A stretch of DNA of 64,000 nucleotides from assembly GCA_031256955.1 (NCBI GenBank), contig JAIRPP010000014.1, positions 62,001 through 126,000 on the forward strand, read 5' to 3'. This document shows, one piece after another, positions 16,169 through 25,003 of this stretch. Both the position numbers and the translations under genes were made by a program. Source of the DNA: Candidatus Methanoplasma sp. (GTDB lineage: Archaea > Thermoplasmatota > Thermoplasmata > Methanomassiliicoccales > Methanomethylophilaceae). The notes beneath the pieces were generated by a model. That model made no database searches and was not told the origin of the DNA. It was given only the letters and a program-made list of their open reading frames with translations. Each line of letters opens with the position of its first letter. Within the stretch, counting starts at the first letter, position 1.

Positions 16169-16540
16169 TTGGGGCGCTATCTCAGGATTCTTGCTCTGCT
16201 TATGATCATGACTCTGTCCATCGCGACGGCTTTGACATCTACGCACATGGCGCTGCGCTCTTACGTCGCGGAGGAGGAGGCGAGGGGCGACGGCGGGATG
16301 CAGTTCCTGCCGGTCCACACGGTGACGTTCGACACGAGGGGAGGCTCGGAGATACCGTCATTCGAGGTCTTCTTCTTCTCCACCATATCCGAGCCCGACC
16401 CTCCGGTCCTGGAGGGGAGCGAGTTCGCCGGGTGGTACCGGGACCTGTCGCTGTCCAAGGAATGGAGCTTCCGCCTGGACCGCGTGACATCCGACGTGAC
16501 GCTGTACGCGAAGTGGGCGGAGCCATCCCCGAGCGGGTGA
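16169..16540 (+). CDS. Short secreted protein with one Listeria-Bacteroides repeat
   Basis: A 123-residue protein with a hydrophobic N-terminal segment (about 5-25, LRILALLMIMTLSIATAL) that should direct export or anchor it, then a single Listeria-Bacteroides repeat (VHTVTFDTRGG through GWYRDLSL to SDVTLYAKW) and a short tail. The start is TTG at 16169, with AGGGGG eight bases upstream; ATG 16202 would remove the front of the hydrophobic segment. It is the smallest member of the surface family here and could be a truncated copy or a stand-alone module. Location outside the cell is inferred from family and signal segment. Confidence 0.75.
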   Translation: MGRYLRILALLMIMTLSIATALTSTHMALRSYVAEEEARGDGGMQFLPVHTVTFDTRGGSEIPSFEVFFFSTISEPDPPVLEGSEFAGWYRDLSLSKEWSFRLDRVTSDVTLYAKWAEPSPSG

Positions 16541-16812
16541 TGATGCGGTCCCGGAGGCGCGCGGGAGGCGTTCGCGCCCGCGCTAGAAGATGGCGGCGCT
16601 TGCCGGGATGGGGCGCGAGTTGGGGCCCGAGCGTCCGCCCGGCGTTTTAAATAGCGAGGTCATAGCACATAAAAGGAGCGGTCCCCCTCCCGTCGCGAGC
16701 GAGTATATAATCGTATTCTTTCCGGACGCGCGTTTTCCAAGCCATATCGCGGCATATTCCCCCATAATCCTAGGGGCTACGGGATCCATTTTGATATGAT
16801 CGGTCGCACCTG

Positions 16813-16863
16813 GTCAGAAAAACAATATAAACAAGAACCGACATATGCTTCCAAGGGGGAAAC
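16813..16863 (+). promoter_or_regulatory. Orphan promoter and leader cassette, copy 2
   Basis: GTCAGAAAA, a TATA box (AATATAAA, 16824-16831) and GGGGGAAAC (16855-16863) are arranged exactly as in copy 1, but no start codon or reading frame follows. It looks like the remains of a deleted surface gene, or a spare promoter. Confidence 0.5.
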
Positions 16864-17224
16864 ATACTTTAGGAAAACGCGAGGGGGGATGGGATCCCGT
16901 CGCTTTCCGATCGATTCTGGCGCGCCCGCGTTCTGCGCGGACGCTTCTATATCCGCCTCTGCGCATTCGCGCCCATCGCGCGCCATCCGCTCTAGGGCGC
17001 CGATCCCCCCACGGGTCGAAGCCCTATATCTCCCGCATCCGACGCCCTCATCCCTGCGACGGGGCGCGGTCTCGGACCGCCCCGTCGGAGGCTAGGCGGG
17101 CGAGCGCGCGTGCGCCCCGGGCGCGGGGAGGCGACGGGCGGAGGCTTCGACGAACCGCGCGGCTCTCGCTTCGCCCATCGGGCCCCTGCGGCCGCGCAGC
17201 CCCGCCTGGCGGCGTCAGGAGGAT

Positions 17225-17395
17225 ATGGGGGAAATGACAAGATGCGGGCAGATCATGTCGGATATGAATAAAATTCCGCGTTTTTTATCTGTGCTGTTTA
17301 CATCTGTGCTATTTTCGCATGAATTATTCCCATCGGGGATACTGACGGGGCGTTGCATGCCAGCTGGCGCCAGCGAAAAGACTCGTCCAAGTTAA
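17225..17395 (+). CDS. Possible small ORF of 56 codons
   Basis: An ATG frame of 56 residues lies in the AT-richer end of the intergenic stretch, with AGGAGGAT directly before it (spacing tight for the first ATG, better for the ATG at 17234). The product has a basic start and a mildly hydrophobic middle (PRFLSVLFTSVLF). No homology is recognised and the composition differs from neighbouring genes, so it may be chance. Confidence 0.2.
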   Translation: MGEMTRCGQIMSDMNKIPRFLSVLFTSVLFSHELFPSGILTGRCMPAGASEKTRPS

Positions 17396-17470
17396 CGTTA
17401 AATAGAAATAACCCCGGTTTAAGAACCAACCCAGTTTTGGGTACAAGGGGGAATCAAGTGGGGGGAACAG

Positions 17471-19285
17471 ATGGAAGAGAAATCGAAGAAGCGGTCCGCT
17501 CTGCTTCTATTGCTTCTCTTGCTACTGATAGCGATAGCCGTCGCGTTCGCGGCGAGCGTCCCTATCGGCGGCTCGGGAGGCGGTAAAGGCGGGAGCGGAG
17601 GGGATGGGAACGGGAACGGAGGGGGAGGCGGAGGAGGCGTCGGAGGCGGCGGCCAGGCCTCCGCCTACACCGTGGCCTTCGACAGCCAGGGTGGCTCAGC
17701 CGTGGCCAGCATAACGGACGTGGACGAGGGGTCCAGGATAAGCGAGCCCATGGCTCCGGAGAGGCCGGGATATGCCTTCGGGGGTTGGCATAAGGACGCC
17801 GCATGCGTGAACGCATGGGATTTCGCTATGGACACTGTCTACGGGGATATAACCCTGTACGCCAAATGGGGCTACGACGGGAGCGGAGGGGATGGGAGCG
17901 GGAACGGAGGGGGAGGCGGCTACGCCGCGACCTACGCGGTCACCTTCGACGCGCTCAACGAGTCCGCGCCGTGGACGGTCCGGGGGATCGAGAGCGGCTC
18001 CACCATATCGAAGCCGGCGGACCCGTCGAGGGACGGCCACGACTTCGCCGGATGGTACAGGGATCAGACGTTCGACACTCAATGGAACTTCTCCACTGAC
18101 AGGGTGTACGGCGACATGACGCTCTACGCCAAATGGTCCGGGAGATCGTACACGGTGACTTTCGACAGCACGGGGGGAACGGCGGTGGCGAAGGCCGAAG
18201 AGCTGAGCTACGGCCAGCTCGTCCCGAAGCCGGCGGACCCGTCGAGGGAACGCTTCGCGTTCACGGGATGGTTCAAAGAGCCCGCATGCTCGAACGCATG
18301 GGATTTCGGGAGCGAACGGGTCACGAAGGACATGACTCTGTATGCGGGATGGGTCGCGCTGCATACCGTGACGTTCGACGCGCAGGGAGGGTCTCCGACT
18401 CCGTCTCCGATTACAAACGTGAGGAGCGGCTCGACCATACTCCTGCCTGGGGCTCCGTCAAATGGAGACCTGTACGTGTTTCAGGGATGGTTCAAGGGGC
18501 CTGGCGGCTCCGACAGATGGAATCAATCTGAGGACCGCGTGACGTCCGACATCACGCTGTACGCCCATTGGAGGATAGTCACCCGCACCGTGACTTTCGA
18601 TCCCATGGGAGGACACATTCTTTGGGGGGGCGGACAGAACACGATGTCCGTGGACCACGGGTCGCTCCTGGTCATCCCATGGGAGGACGGCCCATGGAAA
18701 GCCGGGCACGTCTTCGGCGGATGGTACAGGGACGACTCGTGCATCGAACCGTGGAACTTCTCCACTCCCGTGACTGCCGACGTCACCTTGTATGCGAAAT
18801 GGACTCCAGAGAAGCGCACGGTGACCTTCAACGGCAACGGGGGGACCACTCCCGATGGCGCTGGAGGGACTACCTCGATGAAATCCGTGGAGGTCGACTA
18901 CGGTTCGCTGATATCTGCTCCCACGTTCACGAATTACGGGCACTACATTGTGGGCTGGTACGTGACGAATGTCGGCACGCAATGGTTCTTCGAGACCAGC
19001 GTGGTGACTTCTAACATGATTCTGTACGCATTATGGGAGCACATGTCGGGAGGCGTGACTTTCAACGCGGGGGAGGGCTCGTTCGAGGATGGATCGCAAA
19101 CGGTTACTAGGATCCTCACCTACGGCGAGCCTTGCGATCCGCTCCCCGTCCCGACGAGAGGGGGGTACTCCTTCGTAGGATGGTACACTCAGAAAGAAGG
19201 AGGATCCATAATCATCGTCGAGAACGGGGTCTGGTCATACGAGGTCAACAAGACCCTGTACGCCCGTTGGGCGCCGATACCCTGA
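17471..19285 (+). CDS. Membrane-anchored protein with seven Listeria-Bacteroides repeats
   Basis: A 604-residue surface protein. Residues 1-8 are charged, followed by a long hydrophobic anchor (about 9-31, poly-Leu), a glycine-rich linker, and seven repeats of about 65-75 residues, each opening like YTVTFDSTGG and closing like GW...LYAKW. A second Gly/Ser-rich linker separates repeats 1 and 2. Repeats of this type form small beta-grasp-like folds in bacterial adhesins and internalins. The ATG is preceded by GGGGGA (17461-17466). Repeats 5-7 are more divergent in length and sequence than 1-4, suggesting old internal duplication. The start MEEKSK is nearly identical to that of the protein at 19932. 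Confidence 0.88.
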   Translation: MEEKSKKRSALLLLLLLLLIAIAVAFAASVPIGGSGGGKGGSGGDGNGNGGGGGGGVGGGGQASAYTVAFDSQGGSAVASITDVDEGSRISEPMAPERPGYAFGGWHKDAACVNAWDFAMDTVYGDITLYAKWGYDGSGGDGSGNGGGGGYAATYAVTFDALNESAPWTVRGIESGSTISKPADPSRDGHDFAGWYRDQTFDTQWNFSTDRVYGDMTLYAKWSGRSYTVTFDSTGGTAVAKAEELSYGQLVPKPADPSRERFAFTGWFKEPACSNAWDFGSERVTKDMTLYAGWVALHTVTFDAQGGSPTPSPITNVRSGSTILLPGAPSNGDLYVFQGWFKGPGGSDRWNQSEDRVTSDITLYAHWRIVTRTVTFDPMGGHILWGGGQNTMSVDHGSLLVIPWEDGPWKAGHVFGGWYRDDSCIEPWNFSTPVTADVTLYAKWTPEKRTVTFNGNGGTTPDGAGGTTSMKSVEVDYGSLISAPTFTNYGHYIVGWYVTNVGTQWFFETSVVTSNMILYALWEHMSGGVTFNAGEGSFEDGSQTVTRILTYGEPCDPLPVPTRGGYSFVGWYTQKEGGSIIIVENGVWSYEVNKTLYARWAPIP

Positions 19286-19931
19286 CGCATCCTCGCGGCT
19301 GAGCGCTCCATGCTCGGCCGCGGGGATCGAAACCGAATCTGCCTTACAGCCGCCGGGGCGACCCGGCGGCGATCATACTTACCCGCGCGAGCGGAGCGCC
19401 ATTCGGGGCGCGTTCTTCCAAGGGGATCGTTCTGAAAACGGAGCGCGCGCCATGCGCCTCGCGGACAAGAGCGTTATAGCAGCCATCCCGCTCCGACGCA
19501 TGGGGGAAACGGCGCCATGGAACGCACGGAGGGGCTTTCGCCGCCGATCCCGCTCCCGCCGATTCTCTTATCGGCCCGCGCCGCTCGCGCGGACGCCTCC
19601 CCGCGGACGCAGATGCGGGCGTTTTGTGCAGGCCTCTATAGGCATCTCTCCCGTTTTAGCGCCTTTCGATGGCTTTTCAGGCTCGGATCTCGTCGTTTTA
19701 GGATACTTCGCCATCCCCCGAGCCCGCGCCCCGATCCCGCCCGCGGGTCGCGATGGGCGATTTGGGCGCCTGCGCCCAGGCGATTGTGACGGACCCTCCC
19801 CGGGTCTGCTGGCTCTTTTCCGGTCCGCGGCCGAATAGCCTTAAATAACCCGATTCGGTCGAAAGCGCATCTCCCTTGGGAGGGGGTCTCCTTCGGGGGC
19901 CCAAGGGGGATTATGCATTGGGGGGGAACAG
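19286..19931 (+). other. Non-coding stretch between two surface-protein genes
   Basis: About 645 nt. It begins with the terminator at 19349-19370. Near 19471-19510 lies a third, weaker copy of the promoter/leader layout: GTTATAG at 19473 and GGGGGAAAC at 19502-19510, the same 31-nt offset as copy 1. An ATG follows at 19517, but its 90-codon frame has no signal peptide or repeat and looks non-coding. TTAAATAACCC near 19841 is the likely TATA box for the next gene. CCCTTGGG (19873-19880) and CCCAAGGG (19900-19907) can pair in that gene's leader. Confidence 0.5.
19349..19370 (+). terminator. Hairpin terminator after the seven-repeat protein
   Basis: GCCGCCGGG pairs perfectly with CCCGGCGGC around a GCGA tetraloop, the same loop as in the terminator at 16005-16030. 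A clear T-run does not follow, so termination strength is uncertain. Confidence 0.55.
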
Positions 19932-21638
19932 ATGGAAGAAGAATCTAAGAGGCGCAGAGCAGCTCTGCTGCTGGTCCTACTGCTTTTGATCGTCGCCGTC
20001 GCCGCGTTCGCCGTGTATTCGGCGGCAGGGGGCGGGTCGGACGGAGGGGCGGGGGATGGAACAGGAGGGATAGGGGGCGGGGGGCAGACTGCCACGTACT
20101 CCGTCACTTACAATAGCATGGGGGGGTCCGCCATGGCTCCCCTGGCCGATGTCGACGAGGGCGCGAGGCTGAGCGAGCCCGCCCCGCCGACCCGCGAGGG
20201 ATACGTCTTCGGCGGATGGTACAGGGAGGCGGGGTGCGTCAACGCATGGATCTTCGCCTCGGACGCGATCTACGCCAACACGACGCTGTACGCCAGGTGG
20301 ACGGACGCCTCCGAGGGCGGAGGGCCGTACTCTCCGACGTACTCCGTGTCGTACAACAGCATGGGCGGGTCCGCGGTGCCAACCGAGACGGGGATATCCT
20401 CCGGGTCCGCGGCGTCCGAGCCCCAGAACCCGATCAGGGCGCTGTATTCCTTCGACGGATGGTACAGGGAGCCCGGGTGCGTGAACATATGGAGCTTCTC
20501 CGTCGACGTGGTGACGTCGAACGTCACCCTGTACGCCAAGTGGGAGGTGGCGGTATACACGGTCGCGCTCGACTACCAGGGAGGCTCTCCCGGGGCGACG
20601 TCCGTGGACGTCGCCAGGGGGCAGGACCCGTACTCCATGCCCGCGCCGTCGCGCTCGCCCTACGAGTTCGGCGGATGGTGGTCCGCCGTAGGCGGATCAG
20701 GGACGCAGTACACCGGCCCGGACGGGATCGGCCTGGCCCCGTGGAGCGGAGGCTCGTCGCAGACGGTCACGGCATACGCATACTGGGTCGGGACCCAGGG
20801 CCTCGCGTACGAGGACATCGGGGGAGGGAAGGCGGTCGTGTCCAAAGGGTCGGTGACCTCTGGGAGCGTGATCATACCCGAATACCACGACGGGCTGAAA
20901 GTGACCGAGATAGGGAGCTTCTATAGCGACATCGTATCGATCGAGGTGCCCGGGACCGTGGAGGTCATCAGAGCTCAGACGTTCAACGGCTGCAGGAGCC
21001 TCGCGACGGCGACCTTCGACCAGGAAGGGTCTTTGAGGGTCATAGGGGGCGGCGCGTTCTATGGCTGCGTGAGCCTCGACGGCACGATCGCGATACCCTC
21101 GTCGGTCGAGATGATAGGGCAGAACGCGTTCGCCTATTGCGAGGGAATCGACGCCCTCGTCTTCGGGGCGGACAGCAGGCTGACCGTCATCGACCTCGGC
21201 GCGTTTAGAGAGTGCAACGGGATCGCTGGAACCCTGACCATACCCAGGTCTGTAGAGTCCATAGGCTACGAGGCGTTCCAGAACTGCTGGGGCATCGAGG
21301 AGCTGATCTTCGAGAGCGGGAGCAGGCTGGAGACCATAGGGTATAGCGCATTCATGGCTCTGAGTAGCCTGGCGACCCATGTGGATCTGCCCCAGGGGTT
21401 GAAGGCCATAGGCATACGGCCGGACGGCTCTCTATACGGATACACGTTCTGGGGATGCCTGCTGCTCCCGTCGATCTATGTGCCTTCCAGCGTGACCTCG
21501 ATGGGATCGGGTGTCTTCGATTATTGCGATACCCTCGTGATCACCGTCGGTCTGCCGTATCCTGGGGACGGGATGGTCCCGGAGGGATGGAGCCCTTCCT
21601 GGAACCCTGACGGTCGCCCTGTGACCTGGAGCCCGTAA
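19932..21638 (+). CDS. Surface protein with Listeria-Bacteroides and BspA-type leucine-rich repeats
   Basis: A 568-residue protein with a charged start, a hydrophobic anchor (about 10-30), a glycine-rich linker, three Listeria-Bacteroides repeats (about 50-280) and a C-terminal block of BspA/TpLRR-type repeats (about 290-540). Recurring elements in that block include SVEMIGQNAFAYCEGID, SIGYEAFQNCWGIEEL and TIGYSAFM. BspA repeats mediate binding to host or microbial surfaces in bacteria and are abundant in gut archaea of this order. The ATG follows GGGGGGAAC. The first six residues and the leader resemble those of the gene at 17471, indicating recent shared ancestry or gene conversion. The stop is TAA, unlike most neighbours. 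Confidence 0.9.
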   Translation: MEEESKRRRAALLLVLLLLIVAVAAFAVYSAAGGGSDGGAGDGTGGIGGGGQTATYSVTYNSMGGSAMAPLADVDEGARLSEPAPPTREGYVFGGWYREAGCVNAWIFASDAIYANTTLYARWTDASEGGGPYSPTYSVSYNSMGGSAVPTETGISSGSAASEPQNPIRALYSFDGWYREPGCVNIWSFSVDVVTSNVTLYAKWEVAVYTVALDYQGGSPGATSVDVARGQDPYSMPAPSRSPYEFGGWWSAVGGSGTQYTGPDGIGLAPWSGGSSQTVTAYAYWVGTQGLAYEDIGGGKAVVSKGSVTSGSVIIPEYHDGLKVTEIGSFYSDIVSIEVPGTVEVIRAQTFNGCRSLATATFDQEGSLRVIGGGAFYGCVSLDGTIAIPSSVEMIGQNAFAYCEGIDALVFGADSRLTVIDLGAFRECNGIAGTLTIPRSVESIGYEAFQNCWGIEELIFESGSRLETIGYSAFMALSSLATHVDLPQGLKAIGIRPDGSLYGYTFWGCLLLPSIYVPSSVTSMGSGVFDYCDTLVITVGLPYPGDGMVPEGWSPSWNPDGRPVTWSP

Positions 21639-21653
21639 CCATCGCCTACAAAC

Positions 21654-21683
21654 GAGGCCGCGACCCTTTCGGATCGCGGCCTC
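21654..21683 (+). terminator. Hairpin terminator after the BspA-like gene
   Basis: GAGGCCGCGA pairs perfectly over 10 bp with TCGCGGCCTC around a 10-nt loop. CCCCTTTCATTTTATC follows, the T-rich tail expected of an intrinsic-type terminator. Confidence 0.75.
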
Positions 21684-21770
21684 CCCTTTCATTTTATCAT
21701 CCGACATGTCGCGCCCTAGCCTCTCCGTGCGCCGTCCGCACGCGCGATTTGTAGCTAAAAATGATAAATT

Positions 21771-21783
21771 AATATATTAAATT
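21771..21783 (+). promoter_or_regulatory. TATA box for the winged-helix regulator
   Basis: The AT-rich block TTAATATATTAAA ends about 15 nt before the ATG at 21798. This spacing implies a leaderless transcript. Confidence 0.6.
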
Positions 21784-21797
21784 CTCATTTTGGAATC

Positions 21798-22763
21798 ATG
21801 TTCTCTAAAGGAGAGATGGACGTGCTCTCAAGCGTGGCCAACGGCTTCGACAGAGTGCCGTCCATCTCGGAGAGGATCGGTAAGAGCGTCCCGCAGGTCT
21901 ACAAGGACATAGCCTCCCTCTCCGGCAAGGGCGCGGCCAGCCTCGACCGGGGTAGGGTGGGCCTGTGCAGGGGCGCGTTTATGGCCCGCCTAGCCGACGT
22001 GCTCCGCAACTCCGACTACGCCAGAGTGGCCCTGTCCGGCGCGGGTCTGGACATACTCGCGGAGCTCAGGAGCCCCGGGACGGCGTCGTCCGTCTCCGAG
22101 CGCCTATCGATGCATAGGACCTGCGCGTCGAAGAAGATCTCGGAGCTGGCGGCGATCGGGATGGTGGCCAAGTCCGGGCGCGCATACTCTATAAATGACG
22201 CGATGTGGCCGTTCCTGCGCGGGATGGCCGATTCCTACGCGGACAGCGAGTCCGCCGAGGACCCCAGGGCCCCGCCCGGATCCAGGATAATATACAGGTG
22301 CAGGGAGTACGTCCTGTTCGAGGACATGCGCGACCACGACTATCCGCTGACCGCGTTCTCCAGGTACGGCGAGTTCGGGATATCGTTCTACCCGGGCACG
22401 AGGTATTACATGAGCGGAGGGGGAGGCTCGTCCCTCGAGGACGTGTTCGCCCACTCCCTCCGAGCCATATCCGCAGGGGGCTCGTGGAGGCTCAGGATGA
22501 TGGCGCTCATACTGTACGCCAAGCACAGGGGCGCCCTCTCATCCGTCGATCACCCCGTGAGGGCGGAGATGGACGCGGTCCTGAGGGGAGAGCGCGTCAA
22601 GGGCTGGGTCAAGCTCAGCGAGATGCAGGAGCGCGCGGACATGTACGGAGTCGTTCTACGACGATTAGAGAATACAGTGAGATTTTGCAGGCACTTGCGG
22701 AACTCAAAGCAGAAGATGCCCAGGGGATGCGCGCGTACATGCTCGGTGGCGGGGCTCTCATGA
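21798..22763 (+). CDS. Double winged-helix regulator, AbiEi-like
   Basis: A protein of up to 321 residues. It has two N-terminal winged-helix segments (about 1-60, with SISERIGKSVPQVYKDIASL; about 75-150, with SSVSERLSMHRTCASKKISEL) and an alpha/beta domain (about 155-290) that contains FSRYGEFGISFY. Conserved order ends near WVKLSEMQERADMYGV (about residue 285). The remaining 35 residues overlap the nucleotidyltransferase frame and look like out-of-frame reading, so the true stop was probably altered by an indel. Regulators of this layout pair with nucleotidyltransferases in AbiE-like (type IV) toxin-antitoxin or abortive-infection modules and usually repress their own promoter. That role is inferred from the neighbouring gene. 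Confidence 0.75.
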   Translation: MFSKGEMDVLSSVANGFDRVPSISERIGKSVPQVYKDIASLSGKGAASLDRGRVGLCRGAFMARLADVLRNSDYARVALSGAGLDILAELRSPGTASSVSERLSMHRTCASKKISELAAIGMVAKSGRAYSINDAMWPFLRGMADSYADSESAEDPRAPPGSRIIYRCREYVLFEDMRDHDYPLTAFSRYGEFGISFYPGTRYYMSGGGGSSLEDVFAHSLRAISAGGSWRLRMMALILYAKHRGALSSVDHPVRAEMDAVLRGERVKGWVKLSEMQERADMYGVVLRRLENTVRFCRHLRNSKQKMPRGCARTCSVAGLS

Positions 22764-23325
22764 GGCATGGTTTAAAAGAAGAGACCAAAGACATAGATCT
22801 AGTCGTTCCAGATGGAGACACTTTCCGTTTGATGACTCATATGCTGATAGATGCAGGATTCAGATCGGAGACTCCGGGAAACGAGTATGAGAGGATGGAG
22901 ATCGCGCACATACTCGTAAAGGGCGACGTTAGGATCGACCTCTTCAACCGCTCAGTATGCAGAAAGCTCTCTCTGTCCCCTGGGATGATTGGGCGCCCAT
23001 AGAGGAGAAAGGGCTCAAGGGGATGCATCTCTCCATATGTTCTCTAGAGGATGTCATGATTTTCAAATCAGTCACTGAGAGGGATGGGGACAGAGAGGAC
23101 TGTGCGAGGCTCATAGCGAGCCGTCGCATAGATTGGAACGCCGTGCTCGACGAGATCAAATGCCAAGTAGATGCGGGAGAGAGCGCATGGATAACATGGA
23201 TGGCATCGTTTTTTGACGAGCTGGCGGAAAACGGGGCACCAATCCCTCATAAAGTATTGGCGGAAGTGGATCGCATGTCTGATGAATTCTTTGGCAGATA
23301 TGAAAAAACACGTTCTCGGCAGTGA
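22685..23325 (+). pseudogene. Frameshifted nucleotidyltransferase (DUF6036/AbiEii-like)
   Basis: The first part, from about TTG 22685, encodes YMLGGGALMRHGL and TKDIDLVV, the GG...DxD nucleotidyltransferase core, then RIDLFNRSVCRKLSLSPGM. That frame stops at TAG 23000-23002. The matching continuation (EEKGLKGMHLSICSLEDVMIF, KSVTERDGDRED, then a long C-terminal helical part) is in the -1 frame and ends at 23325. One lost C in the run at about 22996-22999 would explain it. The start is also unclear, because no good codon precedes the conserved helix. The DNA here is less GC-rich than its surroundings, a sign of transfer. Enzymes of this kind act as NTP-transferring toxins, but this copy is probably inactive unless a -1 frameshift occurs. 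Confidence 0.7.
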
Positions 23326-23454
23326 AATACGCGACGTGTCCTCTATGATCCGCTCTGGTCCGGGATGGAACAAGGTCATGCGCTCGCACAGTTTATCTAA
23401 GATCACCCCATCTTGATGCCATATCGCCGCGCATGCTGCGGAGGTGTCCGACTG

Positions 23455-24999
23455 ATGAAGGTTAAACGAGCTTTGATAAGCGTGTCCGACAAAGAGGGGA
23501 TACTGGAATTCTCCAGGGGGCTCGCCTCCACGGGGGCGGAGATCATATCCACCGGGGGGACCCGCAGGCTGCTGGCGGAGAACGGGATCCCCGCCGCGGA
23601 GGTCTCGGACGTGACCGGCTTCCCGGAGATGCTGGACGGGCGCGTCAAGACCCTCCACCCCGCCGTCCACGCCGGGATCCTGGCCAGGAGGGGCTCCCCC
23701 GCCCACATGTCCGCCATAGCGTCCGCGGGGATAGCCCCCATCGACATGGTGGTCGTGAACCTCTACCCGTTCAAGGAGGCCGCGCTCAGGGGATCCTCCT
23801 TCGAAGACGTGATCGAGAACATCGACATAGGCGGCCCCAGCCTGATCAGGGCGGCCGCCAAGAACCACGAGTCCGTGGCGGTAGTGACGGACCCGTCCCA
23901 GTACGGGGAGGTCCTGGAGGCGCTGAGGTCCCCCGAGGGCATAGGCCTCCCCCTGCTGAGGAGGCTCATGGCGGAGGCGTTCGTGGCCACCGCCAACTAC
24001 GACGCGATGATAGCCTCCAGGATGCACGGGGAGTTCTGCGAGGGCTTCCCGAAGTCCTTCCCGATCCCCACGGAGAAGGTGGAGGACCTCCGGTACGGCG
24101 AGAACCCGGACCAGTCCGCCGCGTTCTACGCCGAGCCCTTCTCCCGCGGCACCACGGTGGCGTCGTCCGAGAAGCTCCACGGGAAGGAGCTCTCGTACAA
24201 CAACATCCTGGATCTGGACAAGTCCCTGGACATAGCCATGGACTTCGAGAGGCCCACCGCCGTCGTCATGAAGCACACCAACCCCTGCGGGCTGGCCTCC
24301 GCGGATACCATATCGGAGGCGCTGAGGACGGCGTACGCCGTGGACCCCATGTCGGCGTTCGGCTGCGTCATATGCCTCAACAGGGCGTGCGACGAGGCCT
24401 CCGCCGAGCTGATATCGCCGTATTTCGTAGAGGCGGTGATCTGCCCCGGCTACGAGCCCGCCGCGCTGGAGATCCTCTCCCGCAAGAAGAACATACGCCT
24501 GCTGAGGACCAACTCCCCCATAGGCCCCGCCCACAAGGGCCCGGAGCACAGGATGAAGAAGGTCAGGGGGGGCCTGCTGGTGCAGACCGACGGCTCCGCC
24601 GACATCGGGCCGGGCGGCCTCAGGACGGTCACCAGGCGCGCGCCCACCGAGGAGGAGACCGCGGCCATGCTGTTCGCGTGGAAGCTCGCCAAGCACGTGA
24701 CCTCCAACGCGGTGGTGTACGTCAAGGGCGAGAGGGCGGTCGGCATAGGCGCGGGCCAGATGAGCCGCGTGGACTCCGCCAGGATAGCCACCATGAAGGC
24801 CAACGAGCCCACGGAGGGCTCCGTGATGGCCTCGGACGCGTTCTTCCCGTTCAGGGACGGGGTCGACGAGGCCGCCGGGGCGGGCGTGACCGCGATAATC
24901 CAGCCCGGGGGCAGCATAAGGGATCAGGAAGTCATAGACGCGGCCGACGAGCACGGCATGGCCATGGTCTTCACGGGCCGCCGCGTGTTCAGGCACTGA
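23455..24999 (+). CDS. purH: Bifunctional AICAR transformylase/IMP cyclohydrolase
   Basis: PurH carries out the last two steps of purine synthesis, formylating AICAR with 10-formyl-tetrahydrofolate and closing the ring to IMP. The 514-residue product has an N-terminal methylglyoxal-synthase-like IMP cyclohydrolase domain (SVSDKEGILEFSRGLASTG; STGGTRRLL; GRVKTLHPAVHAGIL) and a C-terminal transformylase domain with the catalytic KHTNPCG motif (about residue 273). The ATG at 23455 is chosen because GGAGGTGT lies eight bases upstream. Many methanogens use the unrelated PurP and PurO instead, so this is the bacterial-type solution; folD at 44.3 kb would provide the folate cofactor chemistry. It appears complete. 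Confidence 0.96.
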   Translation: MKVKRALISVSDKEGILEFSRGLASTGAEIISTGGTRRLLAENGIPAAEVSDVTGFPEMLDGRVKTLHPAVHAGILARRGSPAHMSAIASAGIAPIDMVVVNLYPFKEAALRGSSFEDVIENIDIGGPSLIRAAAKNHESVAVVTDPSQYGEVLEALRSPEGIGLPLLRRLMAEAFVATANYDAMIASRMHGEFCEGFPKSFPIPTEKVEDLRYGENPDQSAAFYAEPFSRGTTVASSEKLHGKELSYNNILDLDKSLDIAMDFERPTAVVMKHTNPCGLASADTISEALRTAYAVDPMSAFGCVICLNRACDEASAELISPYFVEAVICPGYEPAALEILSRKKNIRLLRTNSPIGPAHKGPEHRMKKVRGGLLVQTDGSADIGPGGLRTVTRRAPTEEETAAMLFAWKLAKHVTSNAVVYVKGERAVGIGAGQMSRVDSARIATMKANEPTEGSVMASDAFFPFRDGVDEAAGAGVTAIIQPGGSIRDQEVIDAADEHGMAMVFTGRRVFRH

Positions 25000-25003
25000 C
25001 CCG

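Larger units (their letters stand above)
16541..17470 (+). other. Long non-coding stretch with promoter relics
   Basis: About 930 nt without a supported gene. It holds three TATA-like boxes (near 16648, 16703 and 16824) and an orphan copy of the surface-gene promoter/leader at 16813-16863. A GC-rich middle has no codon signal. An AT-richer end contains the imperfect tandem repeat ATCTGTGCT (about 17288-17315). Just before the next gene lie TATA-like TTAAATAGAAAT (about 17397) and a small ACCCA/TGGGT hairpin (17429-17442). I see no RNA gene. Confidence 0.5.

Noticed and set aside
16583-16789. A 68-codon minus-strand frame in the long gap upstream of the surface genes
   Set aside because: No ribosome site, no conserved pattern, and it overlaps TATA-like boxes.
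19517-19789. A 90-codon frame after the third leader-like motif
   Set aside because: No signal peptide, repeat or family pattern; Arg/Pro-rich composition typical of shadow frames.
23000-23002. Second amber codon, in the nucleotidyltransferase, as a pyrrolysine site
   Set aside because: Reading through it in the same frame gives no conserved sequence and soon hits another stop; the matching continuation is in a different frame, so a base loss explains it better.
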